64,000 nucleotides of DNA from Burkholderiales bacterium (GTDB lineage Bacteria; Pseudomonadota; Gammaproteobacteria; Burkholderiales; Burkholderiaceae_C). The notes under the pieces are model-generated. The model was not told the DNA's origin, made no database searches, and saw only the letters and a program-made list of their open reading frames with translations. The stretch covers positions 1 through 64,000 of the forward strand of contig JABEVE010000055.1 of NCBI GenBank assembly GCA_013044035.1, given 5' to 3'. Shown piece by piece: positions 26,873-35,777 of this stretch. The stretch's first letter is position 1, and the number at the start of each line of letters is the position of its first letter. A program made the translations under genes and the position numbers.

Positions 26873-27665
26873 CGTCGTCTCGATTCGTGGATCCGCGTAT
26901 GTGGAGCCAAGATTCAAGTATCGCCGGGGCCGCCGCGTCGAGTTCGAGGCGTGCCTGGCGACCGGCCGCCGGCGAAAGGTCATCGGCACCGAGGCGCCCT
27001 TCGGACTCGTGCTGCACCGTACCCTGGTGCCCGATGCTGCGTCCACCGAATGGTTCGGTCTGGCGAAAACCTGGACCATATCCGAACCACAGACAGGATG
27101 CCGGGTGGCGGAAGGAGTCACCCGCCAAGCCGCGCTCGACGCGCTGGCCGCGCGCGTCGCCTACAGCGGCGGCGAAGCTGCCTTCACATACGCCTTGGCG
27201 CAAGCGTTGGCGTCGCTTAACACGAAAGGTGAAACGATGCAGCCAGCGACCCAACAAGGCGCGCGTGTGCGCCACCGCGCCGATAAGATTGACCCCAGCG
27301 GGCGAGTGTCGGCGCTGTGCTTCGCGAAGCCGCGTGCCATAGACATGAAGCGCGCAACCTGGGTGATGACCGACGCGGCCGTCACATGCCCCAAGTGCCG
27401 TGCGCTGATCCTGGCGCGCAGCGAGCCGAACCGAATCGGAGAGCACACCATGACCAACCAGCAACTTGACGAGATTTGGGACAGTCGAGAGGCGTCGAAC
27501 TCGGTCGTAGCGGGCCGCTGGAGCGGCGGCACTGGAACCGACCCCGCCCTCATGACGATCCCCTTCGACGGTATGTCCGCGCGAGCCTGGGAGCGCAAGC
27601 CCGGTACCACGACCTGGATCGAAGTCACCTCCGATCCGGTGGCTGCGCAGCAGAGCAAGTCCTGA
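26865..27665 (+). CDS. Hypothetical protein
   Basis: 266 aa from ATG 26865, overlapping the DUF1643 gene by 8 bp; the track's 315-aa start is inside that gene. It contains a CPKC pair near VTCPKCRALI but not a full zinc ribbon. The C-terminal about 70 residues (MTNQQLDEIWDSREASNSVV ...) could be a separate small domain or even a separate gene from the internal ATG. I do not recognise a family. Confidence 0.5.
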   Translation: MGDVVSIRGSAYVEPRFKYRRGRRVEFEACLATGRRRKVIGTEAPFGLVLHRTLVPDAASTEWFGLAKTWTISEPQTGCRVAEGVTRQAALDALAARVAYSGGEAAFTYALAQALASLNTKGETMQPATQQGARVRHRADKIDPSGRVSALCFAKPRAIDMKRATWVMTDAAVTCPKCRALILARSEPNRIGEHTMTNQQLDEIWDSREASNSVVAGRWSGGTGTDPALMTIPFDGMSARAWERKPGTTTWIEVTSDPVAAQQSKS

Positions 27666-27688
27666 AGGATCGGAAAGGAAGGGGCGCG

Positions 27689-28063
27689 ATGGGCGACGCC
27701 GGCTACATCCGCCTGGGCAACTTCAACCGCGGCATGGCGCCCGACGCCGTCCCCGAGCACGGGGAGGTCATCGTCGCCATCGATCGCAGCAACCCGGTCC
27801 TGGGTAACCGACATGCGATCGGCGCCACGCGTGACCCATCCGCACGAGACCGAGCGATCGAGGCCTACCGCCGGGACATGGATGCGGACTTCGCGATCGG
27901 CGGGCCGATGTCGGGCGCCGTGCGCGAACTCGCTGCACGCGTCCAGGCCGGAGAGCGGATCATCGCCTCATGCTGGTGCCTGCCCAGGCCGTGCCACGGC
28001 GCGGTCATCCTCGAGCGCGTGCGGCAGGTCTGCGCCGAACTCGAAGCTGCGGCGTGCGCTTGA
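27689..28063 (+). CDS. DUF4326-family protein
   Basis: 124 aa with a strong Shine-Dalgarno (ggaaaggaagggg). The C-terminal CWCLPRPCHGAVILE is the diagnostic Cys-rich motif of DUF4326, and YIRLGNFNRG with RDRAIEAYRRDM also fit. The family is frequent in phages and mobile elements; function is unknown. It is last in the plus-strand block, convergent with the SRAP gene after a 60-bp gap. Confidence 0.75.
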   Translation: MGDAGYIRLGNFNRGMAPDAVPEHGEVIVAIDRSNPVLGNRHAIGATRDPSARDRAIEAYRRDMDADFAIGGPMSGAVRELAARVQAGERIIASCWCLPRPCHGAVILERVRQVCAELEAAACA

Positions 28064-28123
28064 TCTCAACGGCGACCCCTCGCTGCTGATCCCTCGTGTC
28101 CGGCAGGCACTACTCGTGGAAGG

Positions 28124-28831
28124 TTAAGTGGCACGCGGCGGCGCCGCCGCCGTCACCTCAACTTGCCGCAGCAGATCCTCGCCGTCGTTGCGGGTGTTGC
28201 CCACCGAGCGGCCGACCGCATAGGCGTCCAGGGCATTTTCCGGGGCCGGTGCGAGCATCGCCTTCAACCTGTCCAGCGACGTCGCCGGGTCGAGCCATGC
28301 GTCGATCGCGTCGCGCCCGAGGATCGCCGGCATGCGGTCGTGCAACTGCCGCATCCAGGCGCTGGGCGGCACGGTGATGATGGTGAAGGTCTCCAGCACC
28401 TGCTCGACGCCTGGCGGACTCCAGCGCTCCCACAGGCCCGCCATGGCCAGCATGTGTCCGTCGCGGCGGTGGATGTAGTACGGCCACTTCGGCCCCGCGA
28501 CGCCGAGTGCGCGCCACTCGTAGAAGCCGTCCGCGGGAACCACAGCCCGGCGGGCCTTGAACGCGGCGCGGAACGCGGGCAGAACCGCTGCCGTCTCGGC
28601 GCGGGCGTTGATCATGCGGTTGCCAATGGTCGCGCTCTCGGCCCAGGCCGGCACCAAGCCCCAGGTGAGCAGATCGGCGCGGCGCCAGCCCCCTTCCGCG
28701 CGGATCACAGGCATCGCCTGGTGCGGCGCGACGTTGTAGCGCGGTCGCCATTCAACGCGCTCGTCGAGGTCGACGTGGAGCTCCTCACGCACGCGGCCCG
28801 GGCCGCTCTTGAGCACGTATCTGCCGCACAT
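28124..28831 (-). CDS. SRAP-domain protein (YedK/HMCES-like)
   Basis: 235 aa from MCGRY, so that Cys2 becomes the N-terminal catalytic cysteine after Met removal; the track's longer start is rejected. Conserved elements include NVAPHQAMPVI, TWGLVPAWA, NARAET and the ADGFYEW motif. SRAP proteins form a thiazolidine crosslink with abasic sites in single-stranded DNA. That is useful to an element that enters cells as ssDNA or triggers SOS. The gene is divergent from an Xre-rci operon. Confidence 0.9.
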   Translation of the reverse strand: MCGRYVLKSGPGRVREELHVDLDERVEWRPRYNVAPHQAMPVIRAEGGWRRADLLTWGLVPAWAESATIGNRMINARAETAAVLPAFRAAFKARRAVVPADGFYEWRALGVAGPKWPYYIHRRDGHMLAMAGLWERWSPPGVEQVLETFTIITVPPSAWMRQLHDRMPAILGRDAIDAWLDPATSLDRLKAMLAPAPENALDAYAVGRSVGNTRNDGEDLLRQVEVTAAAPPRAT

Positions 28832-28902
28832 CGTCGGTCTGGAGATCTGGGTTGGGTGGACAGCATAAACGCAGCGCGTGGCGTTGCGCTTGGTTGAGAA
28901 TT

Positions 28903-28916
28903 CCGACGATTGTCGG
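28903..28916. promoter_or_regulatory. Operator palindrome 1 in SRAP/xre divergent region
   Basis: CCGAC-gatt-GTCGG. It shares the core CGAC-N4-GTCG with the palindrome centred 17 bp away. Confidence 0.55.
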
Positions 28917-28917
28917 A

Positions 28918-28935
28918 TGACGACAATAGTCGTCA
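28918..28935. promoter_or_regulatory. Operator palindrome 2 in SRAP/xre divergent region
   Basis: TGACGAC-aata-GTCGTCA, perfect 7-bp arms, 34 bp before the xre start. The paired layout resembles operators of small Xre/controller proteins, so autoregulation is likely. Confidence 0.55.
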
Positions 28936-28968
28936 TTCAGAGAATGGGCGGCCTGATCTTCGGTCGCA

Positions 28969-29211
28969 ATGCGCAACAAGAACAACAACAACGAATCGTT
29001 CGGCGCGGCGCTGCGGGCGCTGCGCAAAACGGCCGGCAAGTCCCAGGAAACCCTGGCCTGGGACGCGGGGCTCGACCGCACCTACATCAGCATGCTCGAA
29101 CTCGGGCAGCGCTCGCCGACGCTGGACACCATGCTCGCGCTATGCGCAGCCCTGGGCGTCTCATTCCTCGAACTGGCCACCGAGATCGATCGGCGGCTCG
29201 CGGCCCCTTGA
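28969..29211 (+). CDS. Xre-family regulator, coupled to rci
   Basis: 80 aa: one helix-turn-helix domain (LRKTAGKSQETLAWDAGLDRTYISMLELGQRSPTLDTML) and nothing else, the size of restriction controller (C) proteins and SinR-like regulators. Its stop shares a base with the rci start (TGATG), so the regulator and shufflon recombinase were translated together. Twin palindromes upstream suggest it represses its own promoter. If so, it would have set how much Rci was made and therefore how often the shufflon switched. Confidence 0.85.
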   Translation: MRNKNNNNESFGAALRALRKTAGKSQETLAWDAGLDRTYISMLELGQRSPTLDTMLALCAALGVSFLELATEIDRRLAAP

Positions 29212-29921
29212 TGAGCATACCCTCCAGCCAGGCGCGGGCCATGCCGGAGCCGCCGTCGCCGCCCACGCTGGCCGCCGCGGATCGCCTCGAGGCGCCGCCT
29301 CGCAACGGCCCCTTGCCGCCCGACGCGCGCATGCGCGATGTGCTCGAAGAATACCGAGCGCGAGTGTCCATCCTGAAAAAAGGCTACGCGCAGGAGCGCT
29401 ACCGCATCGAGCAGCTCGGCCGCAGCCTGCTCGGTGACCTTGAGGTGCGCTCCGTCACATCGGTCGACATCGCGACCTACCGCGACCGTCGCCTGCAGGA
29501 AGTCAACGCGAAGACCGGCAAGACGATCTCGGCGGCGACGGTGCGGCTCGAGATGTCGCTGCTGTCCGCCATCTTCGACGTCGCCCGAATCGAGTGGGGC
29601 GTCGCCGGCGACAACCCGGTGGCCAAGGTCCGCAAACCAAAGACGCCGCCGGGCCGCGACCGGCGGCTGACGGCCCGCGAAGAACGCCTGATCCTGCGCT
29701 ACTGCAACGAGTACCGCAACGCCGAGTTGCTGTCGATCGTCATCGTCGCCCTAGAGACGGCCATGCGCCAGGGCGAGATCCTGGGCCTGCGTTGGGAGCA
29801 CATCAACACGCGATCGCGCATTGCGCACCTGCCCGAGACGAAGAACGGCAGCAAGCGCGACGTGCCGCTCTCGGTCAAAGCCCGCGACGCCATCACCCGC
29901 ATGGGCGTCAAGGCCAGCGGG
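29211..29921 (+). pseudogene. rci: rci shufflon recombinase, 5' fragment (interrupted)
   Basis: First 237 codons of a tyrosine recombinase closely resembling Rci of R64: SVDIATYRDRRLQEVN, ATVRLEMSLLSAIFDVARIEWG, GRDRRLTAREERL, ALETAMRQGEILGLRWEHI (first catalytic Arg) and HLPETKNGSKRDVPLS. After ...VKASG the frame runs into the transposon and stops at 29981, so the second Arg, the histidines and Tyr are missing. The other half is at 47579-48154. Without catalytic residues this product cannot recombine sfx sites. Confidence 0.92.
29913..29921 (+). repeat. Target-site duplication, left copy
   Basis: gccagcggg, identical to 47579-47587. Removing one copy plus the element restores rci in frame (...VKASGRVFAYT...). 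Confidence 0.88.
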
Positions 29922-29949
29922 CGAGGCGTTCTACTAAAGTGTTGCGCTT
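29922..29949 (+). repeat. Left terminal inverted repeat
   Basis: cgaggc-g-ttctactaaagtgttgcgctt. Its inner 21 bp match the right end perfectly. Confidence 0.9.
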
Positions 29950-29964
29950 TGGCGCGCCACGATA

Positions 29965-29994
29965 GACTCCCTGTTCAGTGATGAACGGGGAGTC
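29965..29994 (+). promoter_or_regulatory. Foldback hairpin sequestering the transposase Shine-Dalgarno
   Basis: gactccctgttca / tgaacggggagtc form a 13-bp stem (one G-U pair) with a gtga tetraloop. The 3' arm contains the ggggag ribosome-binding site of the transposase, whose TTG start is 5 nt beyond the stem. Any transcript entering from rci would include both arms and hide the site. Confidence 0.65.
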
Positions 29995-29999
29995 ATTGT

Positions 30000-31721
30000 T
30001 TGGAAAAGTACCGTCGCCTACCGTCGCCGGCGGATGGCATTGAATTTCATTTTTGCCGCAACGTGGCATGTGCCAACTTCGGCCAGCCTCCGTCGCCGGG
30101 GCCGAAGTGGGCCAAGTCCACCATCGCTGACACTTATCGGCTTTCCGGCGGCAAAAGTTCGACGATTGTCTTGATCTGCAAGCTCTGCGGCACCAGCGTT
30201 CCCGTCAAGAGCAATGCGGCGCTTGCCGAGGAACTGAATCGTCTGTGGTCCCCATTGACCGAGAAGTCGGTACACTGCCCGACCGTTGGTTGCCTCGGAG
30301 GATCAATTCGCCGACACGGCACAACGCAGGCCGGTCAAGCCCGTTACCGGTGCCTGTCCTGTGGCAAAACCTTCACGCTCCGCAAGCGCGTTCCGAGACG
30401 ATCGCGCCGACCAGGGCTGGACGCGCAGATCCTGACCCTGTTGACGAACAAGGTCCCCATGCGACGGATCTGCGAGGCCGCAGACGTCGGCCCGGCAGTG
30501 CTCTACAACCAGATCGATCGCTGTCACGAACTGGCGGTTCGCTTCGCCGCGCGTCACGAACGGAGGCTCCTGTCGCCCGAGGGGGCTCCGGCCCGGGTGT
30601 ACCTTGCGGTCGACCGGCAGGAGCACATCTTCAACTGGGGATCGAGCCTGGATCGGCGCAATGTCGTGCTGCGCACCGTCGCTTCCTCGGATAACAACAC
30701 CGGCTACGTCTTCGGCGCGCATCTCGACTTCGACCCCAACCTGGAACCCGAGACAGTTGAGCGCCAAGCCATCCTCGCCGGCGACTATGACCGACCGTAT
30801 CCGTTTCGCAAATTCGCCCGCGTCTGGCTGCAGCAGGAATACACAGATGCCTTCCACACGCTTCGTCGGCTGCGCAAACGGCAGCAAGGATCCGGCTCCA
30901 TGGTTGCCGACCTCGCACAGACATACCGAGACGCTGACTCCACTGACGCCCAAGATGCAGTCGACCAACGGCTTCCCTCCCTGGGCATGCAGGTGCACTC
31001 CGAGTACACGCTGTACGCCCATTTCTGGTTCCTCGCTCGACTGCTGCGGCACGTCGAGAAGATTCGGGTCTTTATGGACCTAGACACGGGCATGCGGGCG
31101 GCGTGCCTTGGCGCCTTCGCGCAGCGTGTCCAGGCGCGCACGATCGATGTCTTCTTCGTGCGGATCCGCAAGGATCTGACCGTCTCCCAGAAGAAGACGC
31201 TGAAGTCCGCTGCGGAACACCGGCTGCGCGTCAAGATGCAGGAGATGGGATCCGCTGACCGCGGCGCAGCGATCCAGGCCGTCATGGAGGATCGGCTCCG
31301 CGAGATGATCGCCGTCGGTGATCAAGGCGACCGTTGGTTGCTCCACCCGTTTCCCGATATGAGCGAACCTGAGAAGGCCGTCTGCCATCTCACGCCGCGC
31401 GACGGCTACGACACGGGCCATCTGGCCGCGCTCTATCGCAAGGCCAGCCTGCATTCGATCGACAAGTTCTTCATGCAGGTACGGCGGCGCCTGAGCGTAC
31501 TGGAGCGACCGGTTCGATCTGCCAATGCCGCTCGGGTGTGGCACGGCTATTCCGCATACAACCCGGCCGTCGCCGCCCGGCTTCTAGATCTGTTTCGTAT
31601 CGTGCACAACTATGTCCTGATCGGCCAGGACGGCCGCACTCCGGCGATGCGTCTGGGGCTGGCCTCAGGCCCCTATCGGGTTGAAGAACTCCTCTCCCTG
31701 CGCGACGTCGGGAAGGAGTGA
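30000..31721 (+). CDS. Transposase with zinc-ribbon N-terminus
   Basis: 573 aa from TTG 30000. Zinc-binding pairs CKLC and CPTVGC/CLSCGKTF precede a basic stretch (LRKRVPRRSRRPG), matching the InsA/IS1595-style transposase zinc ribbon (COG3677-like). A helix-turn-helix-like MRRICEAADVGPAVLYNQI follows. A probable RNase-H-like catalytic core begins at VYLAVDRQEHIFNW with a later FMDLDTGMRAA, but the full DDE/DDD set is not certain by eye. The position just inside the left terminal repeat and the foldback leader support the call. The 3' end overlaps the convergent WYL gene by 49 bp. Confidence 0.82.
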   Translation: MEKYRRLPSPADGIEFHFCRNVACANFGQPPSPGPKWAKSTIADTYRLSGGKSSTIVLICKLCGTSVPVKSNAALAEELNRLWSPLTEKSVHCPTVGCLGGSIRRHGTTQAGQARYRCLSCGKTFTLRKRVPRRSRRPGLDAQILTLLTNKVPMRRICEAADVGPAVLYNQIDRCHELAVRFAARHERRLLSPEGAPARVYLAVDRQEHIFNWGSSLDRRNVVLRTVASSDNNTGYVFGAHLDFDPNLEPETVERQAILAGDYDRPYPFRKFARVWLQQEYTDAFHTLRRLRKRQQGSGSMVADLAQTYRDADSTDAQDAVDQRLPSLGMQVHSEYTLYAHFWFLARLLRHVEKIRVFMDLDTGMRAACLGAFAQRVQARTIDVFFVRIRKDLTVSQKKTLKSAAEHRLRVKMQEMGSADRGAAIQAVMEDRLREMIAVGDQGDRWLLHPFPDMSEPEKAVCHLTPRDGYDTGHLAALYRKASLHSIDKFFMQVRRRLSVLERPVRSANAARVWHGYSAYNPAVAARLLDLFRIVHNYVLIGQDGRTPAMRLGLASGPYRVEELLSLRDVGKE

Positions 31722-32578
31722 GTCTTGAGCAATTCGGTTTCGAGCAGGTGCAGCTTGGGATGCAAGTGGGCAATGTTTGGGCCCAGTGCCATGGATTCCA
31801 GGAAGTAGGGAACTAGACACTCTCGCACGTCGGCGCGCCAGCGCCAATGGCCCTTGATATTCTCCATGCCGAACTCGAGAGCGATCACCTCCTGCTGTTC
31901 GGTCGACAGATCGGCGCGCGGTACGAGCGTCACGCGCACGCGCTGATTCCACTGCATATCGTCCTGCGCTGCCTTCGGCGCAGGATTTTCCGTAGGCACC
32001 GTCTTGCGGATTCGCTGCAGCACGAGATCGATGAAGTCATCGTACTTGCTGTCGAAGGCGCGTACGTGCCAGCGGGCTCCGGCGAACACCAGGGTGTGCG
32101 GCCATACCTCGCGGTCCGTCGCCTGGCGCGTCTGCAGCGACTGGTAGACGATCCGCAGACCGGTTCCCTGGCGCAATGCGCGCGTCACGTCCTTGAGGGT
32201 GGACGGGTCTACACGGCCGATCGGCGCAGGAATCAACTCAACGTGGACACCATCACCGACGGTCGGTGCGACTGCGGACTCGAAGCCGTCCGCGCCTTCG
32301 GCCGCCTCCCGCGACACGCGCAGCAGGGCAAGGTACTCCTCAGCGGTGCCGGAGGTCAGTCTCGGCCGGAATTTCCTGCCCGGACGGTACGAGCGATGCG
32401 ACAAGTCGTAATCCAGATTGCCGGGGAACTGTTTGCGGTACAGGCCGAAGTCTTTCGTCACATGGTTTTCGGTGACCCCAAAGGCCTTAGCCACGCGCGG
32501 TCGGTCGATCGCCCCTTCCCAGAAGACAACCGACTCGATGAAGCGAAGGCGTTGGCGCTGCGAGAATGCAACTTCCAT
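31673..32578 (-). CDS. WYL-domain transcriptional regulator (BrxR/CapW-like)
   Basis: 301 aa from ATG 32578 (MEVAFSQRQR), which has agga six bases upstream; ATGs at 32584 and 32599 are alternatives. It has an N-terminal winged helix (AIDRPRVAKAFGVTENHVTKDFGLYRKQFPGN), a central WYL fold (GLRIVYQSLQTRQATDREVWPHTLVFAGARWHVRAFD) and a C-terminal WCX-like extension. This is the layout of BrxR/CapW/PafBC regulators, several of which repress phage-defence operons. It is divergent from the methylase/nuclease pair, so it probably controls them. Confidence 0.82.
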   Translation of the reverse strand: MEVAFSQRQRLRFIESVVFWEGAIDRPRVAKAFGVTENHVTKDFGLYRKQFPGNLDYDLSHRSYRPGRKFRPRLTSGTAEEYLALLRVSREAAEGADGFESAVAPTVGDGVHVELIPAPIGRVDPSTLKDVTRALRQGTGLRIVYQSLQTRQATDREVWPHTLVFAGARWHVRAFDSKYDDFIDLVLQRIRKTVPTENPAPKAAQDDMQWNQRVRVTLVPRADLSTEQQEVIALEFGMENIKGHWRWRADVRECLVPYFLESMALGPNIAHLHPKLHLLETELLKTHSFPTSRRERSSSTR

Positions 32579-32613
32579 GTTCATTCCTATGTCATACATA
32601 AAAAGCAGTCGTC

Positions 32614-32642
32614 ACTATATTTCATTGCCTCAAATTTTTCAA
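32614..32642 (-). promoter_or_regulatory. Promoter of the WYL regulator
   Basis: Minus-strand TTGAAA, 17-bp spacer, TATAGT, 36 bp from the start codon. A small palindrome ATGC-aaaa-GCAT (32650-32661) just upstream could be an operator in the divergent region. Confidence 0.6.
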
Positions 32643-32696
32643 AGGTAGCATGCAAAAGCATTGACACTGCTACGCCGAGTGGACGAGAATGCATAC

Positions 32697-35600
32697 ATGC
32701 TCGCCGCACACAGCACATCCGGTCTACAGTCCTGGCTCGACGCCCTCGGCTACGCCGAGGCTGGGCTGGATCTCTTGACCTCGGTTGACGCTGTCTCGGC
32801 AGAAGAGGCCTTCGCTCCGGAGCTGCTGGCATTGCTCGATGGCAGCATTGATCCAGCAATCGGTGCGGTCGCTGCCGTTGACCACACCCCGACCGTTTGC
32901 TTCGTGGCGCTGGACCCTAATGCCCCCGGTCAGGCAGACCGCATCGCGGCAATCCGGCGGGCGGTGTGGAACCAGAATCTGGTCTGTCTGGTACTCGCGG
33001 TCACTCCCGATACGGCCTATCCGTATCCGGTGGCTCCCGATCTCGCGGCAGCCCAACCCATCCAGCGTGGCGACACCAATGCGGCCACGGCCTACGGCTA
33101 CAGGGGGCTTGCTGCCGGTGCCCTGCTTGAAGAACACCCGGACTGGTTCGATCGCAAGCACCGCGTGGATCGACGGTTACTGCGCAACCTCGACGAAGCC
33201 GTCGTTGCCCTCAAGAGACCCGACGAGAGCAAACTGCGCGCACAGTACCTGCTTGGACAGAGTCTGTTTATCGCCTATCTCGAGCACCGTGGAATCGCAG
33301 GAGGGGACTATCGTCGCAAGCACTGCGTGGATACGCTCTTGGCGCTTGTTCGTGCCCGCAATCGTGAGCGGCTGGAGCATTACATCGCCTGTCTGAAGGA
33401 GAGCTTCAACGGCGACATCCTTGCGCCAGAGATCGTGGGTCTAGCGGGGTGGTCGGATCTGGACGACAACGGCCTTGCAGTGATCGCAGATTTCCTGTCG
33501 CACACAGATATATCGACCGGACAGCAATCCCTGTGGGCCTACGATTTCCGCTACATCCCGGTGGAGTTGATTTCGGGGGTCTACGAGACATTCCTGGCCG
33601 ATGACAAACGCCTCGCAGGCGCCTACTACACGCCGCGCAACCTGGCAGCGTTTGCGGTGGATCAGGCGTTCGAGCACAGCGTTGACATCACCCGCGAGGT
33701 CGTTTACGACGGAGCCTGCGGGTCGGGCATCCTGTTGGTGACGGCCTTCCGACGCATGGTGCACGCGGCCGACGCGGCCGCCGGAACGCCACTGACGTTC
33801 GCCCAACGCTGCCAGTTGCTCCTGGGGCATATCCGCGGAGGCGACATCAATCCCGCGGCGTGCATGGTCGCCGCGTTCAGTCTGTACCTCTCGCTGCTGG
33901 AAAACCTCCAACCCGCCGATCTGACACGGCTCGGCAACGGTGACCACGAGGCCAGATTACCGCACTTGCGCGATGCCATTCTGTGGAGTGGCGCCAGGCA
34001 AGGCGACTTCTTCGGCAATGACAGTGGCCCTCAGGACGCCACCATTTTCCTATCGAATCCACCATGGAAAGAGCCCAGGGGCGAGGACCAAGGGTTGGGT
34101 TACGAATCCTGGGCCGAGGACCCCGCACGGCGTTGGTTTCTTCCGCACCGGCAGATCGCCGCGGCGTTTGCGCATCGCGCCCTGGATGTCGTTCCTGACG
34201 GTGGCCGAGTCTGCCTGATCCTGCCTGCAAAGCTGTTCCTCTCGGCGACCAGTCAGAAGTTCGTTCTGGAATTCCTCTCTCGCTGCAATCTCAAGCGCGT
34301 GGTGTGTCTGGCCGATGTTCGACACATGCTGTTCTCCGAGGCGGTCCATCCCTGCGTGATCGTCCTGGCTGAGCGGATGAGCGATGAGCGGCAGGATGCG
34401 GGCAATCCGATGTTTGACTACTGGGTCCCGAAGGCGGACGTGAGCGTTGCCTATGGGCGATTGACCATCCACGGTTGCGATCGGCATCAACTGCCGGCTG
34501 GGCTGGTGGCGCGGAATAACCAGCTCCTGCGGACCTATCTTTGGGGTGGACCGCACGACCAAGCGTTGCTGCTGCGGTTGCGCGCGCTCGGGAGGTTGGA
34601 CGATATGGTGAGTCGAGGTCGCCGTTCGGAATCCAAGCCGCGCTGGATCGAGGGCAAGGGCTTTCACCATCTCGATCGAAACCGCGACGGCAAGGACGCT
34701 GGATTCCTGCGGCAGGTTCCTTTCCTCGACGCGAAACGCACACCGAGTTTGCCGGTTCTCGATCCACTGCTCCTCCAGGATTTGCCGCAGAAGTTCGCCG
34801 TCGTCGCGTCGTATGGCGCGCACAACGGCGAATTGTTCCGGGGCCCGCGCGTCATGATCAACGATGGCGTGGATTACGCGACCTACGAGGCGAAGGCGGT
34901 CTTTTCTCAGCGGACGTTCTCGTTCCAGAGTTCGATCGGTGCGTTCGCCGGTCCCGATACCGACGCGGATCTGCTTCGCTTTCTTGCCGTCTATCTGCGC
35001 TCGTCGCTTGCCCGATACCTGCTGCTGGTCAGTTCGTATGCGCTGACGGTCGAGCGCCAGCGGGTGTCGATGACCGAGTTGAAGGATCTGCCCTTCGTTC
35101 CGCCCGAGCAACATCCGGATCCCGCACGCGCCAAGCGGATCGTCGGGCAGATTGCCGCCAAATCCCGCGCGATGGAGAATATGGACGGACTGCAATCGGC
35201 CGAGATCTATGACGCGGAGAAGTCGGCGTTCGACCGATTGATCGCCGAATACTTCGGACTGAACTCGATCGATCAGGATGCCGTCGGCGAGGCCGTTCGG
35301 TACTTCATCCCGAGCATTCAACCCAGATGGGGTGATCTCGGGGAAAGCCCGTTGTTGCGCACGCTGAGCAGCGATGACCTTTTCGCCTATGCGTCAACGC
35401 TCAGCCGCGAACTCCGGGATCTCAGTGTCGGACTTGGCGGGGACGGCGCCGTTCGGGCTGAGGTGGTCGCGGAAAGCACCTCGCGCCGCGGCGCCATTGG
35501 CATTTGCAGGATCTTGCGCTCGGCGGGAGACGGCAGTACGCGGCGCGACGATGACCAGGTTGCGTCAGCCATCCGATGGCTGCGCCAGCAGCGGCTGATG

Positions 35601-35777
35601 CCTCTCGCTGCTGGCGAGAGCTTTCAGCTCGCCTCAGATTTTCTGTTTTTCTGCAACAACGAGATGTTCCTCGTCAAACCGCTGGTCGCGCGCTTCTGGC
35701 TGCGGGGACAGGCTCGGCGGGATGCGCTACGTGTGGTGCGCGCCGCTCGTCAATATGCGGGGAAAGGCACCGCATGA
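32697..35777 (+). CDS. N6-adenine DNA methyltransferase (Eco57I/type IIG-like)
   Basis: 1026 aa from ATG 32697; a TTG at 32661 is an alternative. Methylase motif I is DGACGSGILLVTAF and motif IV is SNPPWKEPRG, with YYTPRNLAAFAVDQ before motif I as in Eco57I-type enzymes. C-terminal regions carry a TRD-like segment (VPFLDAKRTPSLPVL ... ELKDLPFVPPEQ). The N-terminal 300 residues are unassigned, with no PD-(D/E)XK motif seen, so cleavage would need a partner. It overlaps the nuclease-like gene by 4 bp (ATGA) and is divergent from a WYL regulator. Confidence 0.82.
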   Translation: MLAAHSTSGLQSWLDALGYAEAGLDLLTSVDAVSAEEAFAPELLALLDGSIDPAIGAVAAVDHTPTVCFVALDPNAPGQADRIAAIRRAVWNQNLVCLVLAVTPDTAYPYPVAPDLAAAQPIQRGDTNAATAYGYRGLAAGALLEEHPDWFDRKHRVDRRLLRNLDEAVVALKRPDESKLRAQYLLGQSLFIAYLEHRGIAGGDYRRKHCVDTLLALVRARNRERLEHYIACLKESFNGDILAPEIVGLAGWSDLDDNGLAVIADFLSHTDISTGQQSLWAYDFRYIPVELISGVYETFLADDKRLAGAYYTPRNLAAFAVDQAFEHSVDITREVVYDGACGSGILLVTAFRRMVHAADAAAGTPLTFAQRCQLLLGHIRGGDINPAACMVAAFSLYLSLLENLQPADLTRLGNGDHEARLPHLRDAILWSGARQGDFFGNDSGPQDATIFLSNPPWKEPRGEDQGLGYESWAEDPARRWFLPHRQIAAAFAHRALDVVPDGGRVCLILPAKLFLSATSQKFVLEFLSRCNLKRVVCLADVRHMLFSEAVHPCVIVLAERMSDERQDAGNPMFDYWVPKADVSVAYGRLTIHGCDRHQLPAGLVARNNQLLRTYLWGGPHDQALLLRLRALGRLDDMVSRGRRSESKPRWIEGKGFHHLDRNRDGKDAGFLRQVPFLDAKRTPSLPVLDPLLLQDLPQKFAVVASYGAHNGELFRGPRVMINDGVDYATYEAKAVFSQRTFSFQSSIGAFAGPDTDADLLRFLAVYLRSSLARYLLLVSSYALTVERQRVSMTELKDLPFVPPEQHPDPARAKRIVGQIAAKSRAMENMDGLQSAEIYDAEKSAFDRLIAEYFGLNSIDQDAVGEAVRYFIPSIQPRWGDLGESPLLRTLSSDDLFAYASTLSRELRDLSVGLGGDGAVRAEVVAESTSRRGAIGICRILRSAGDGSTRRDDDQVASAIRWLRQQRLMPLAAGESFQLASDFLFFCNNEMFLVKPLVARFWLRGQARRDALRVVRAARQYAGKGTA

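Noticed and set aside
29211-29981. An intact 256-aa integrase
   Set aside because: The last 20 residues derive from the transposon end, and the His, second Arg and Tyr catalytic residues are on the far side.
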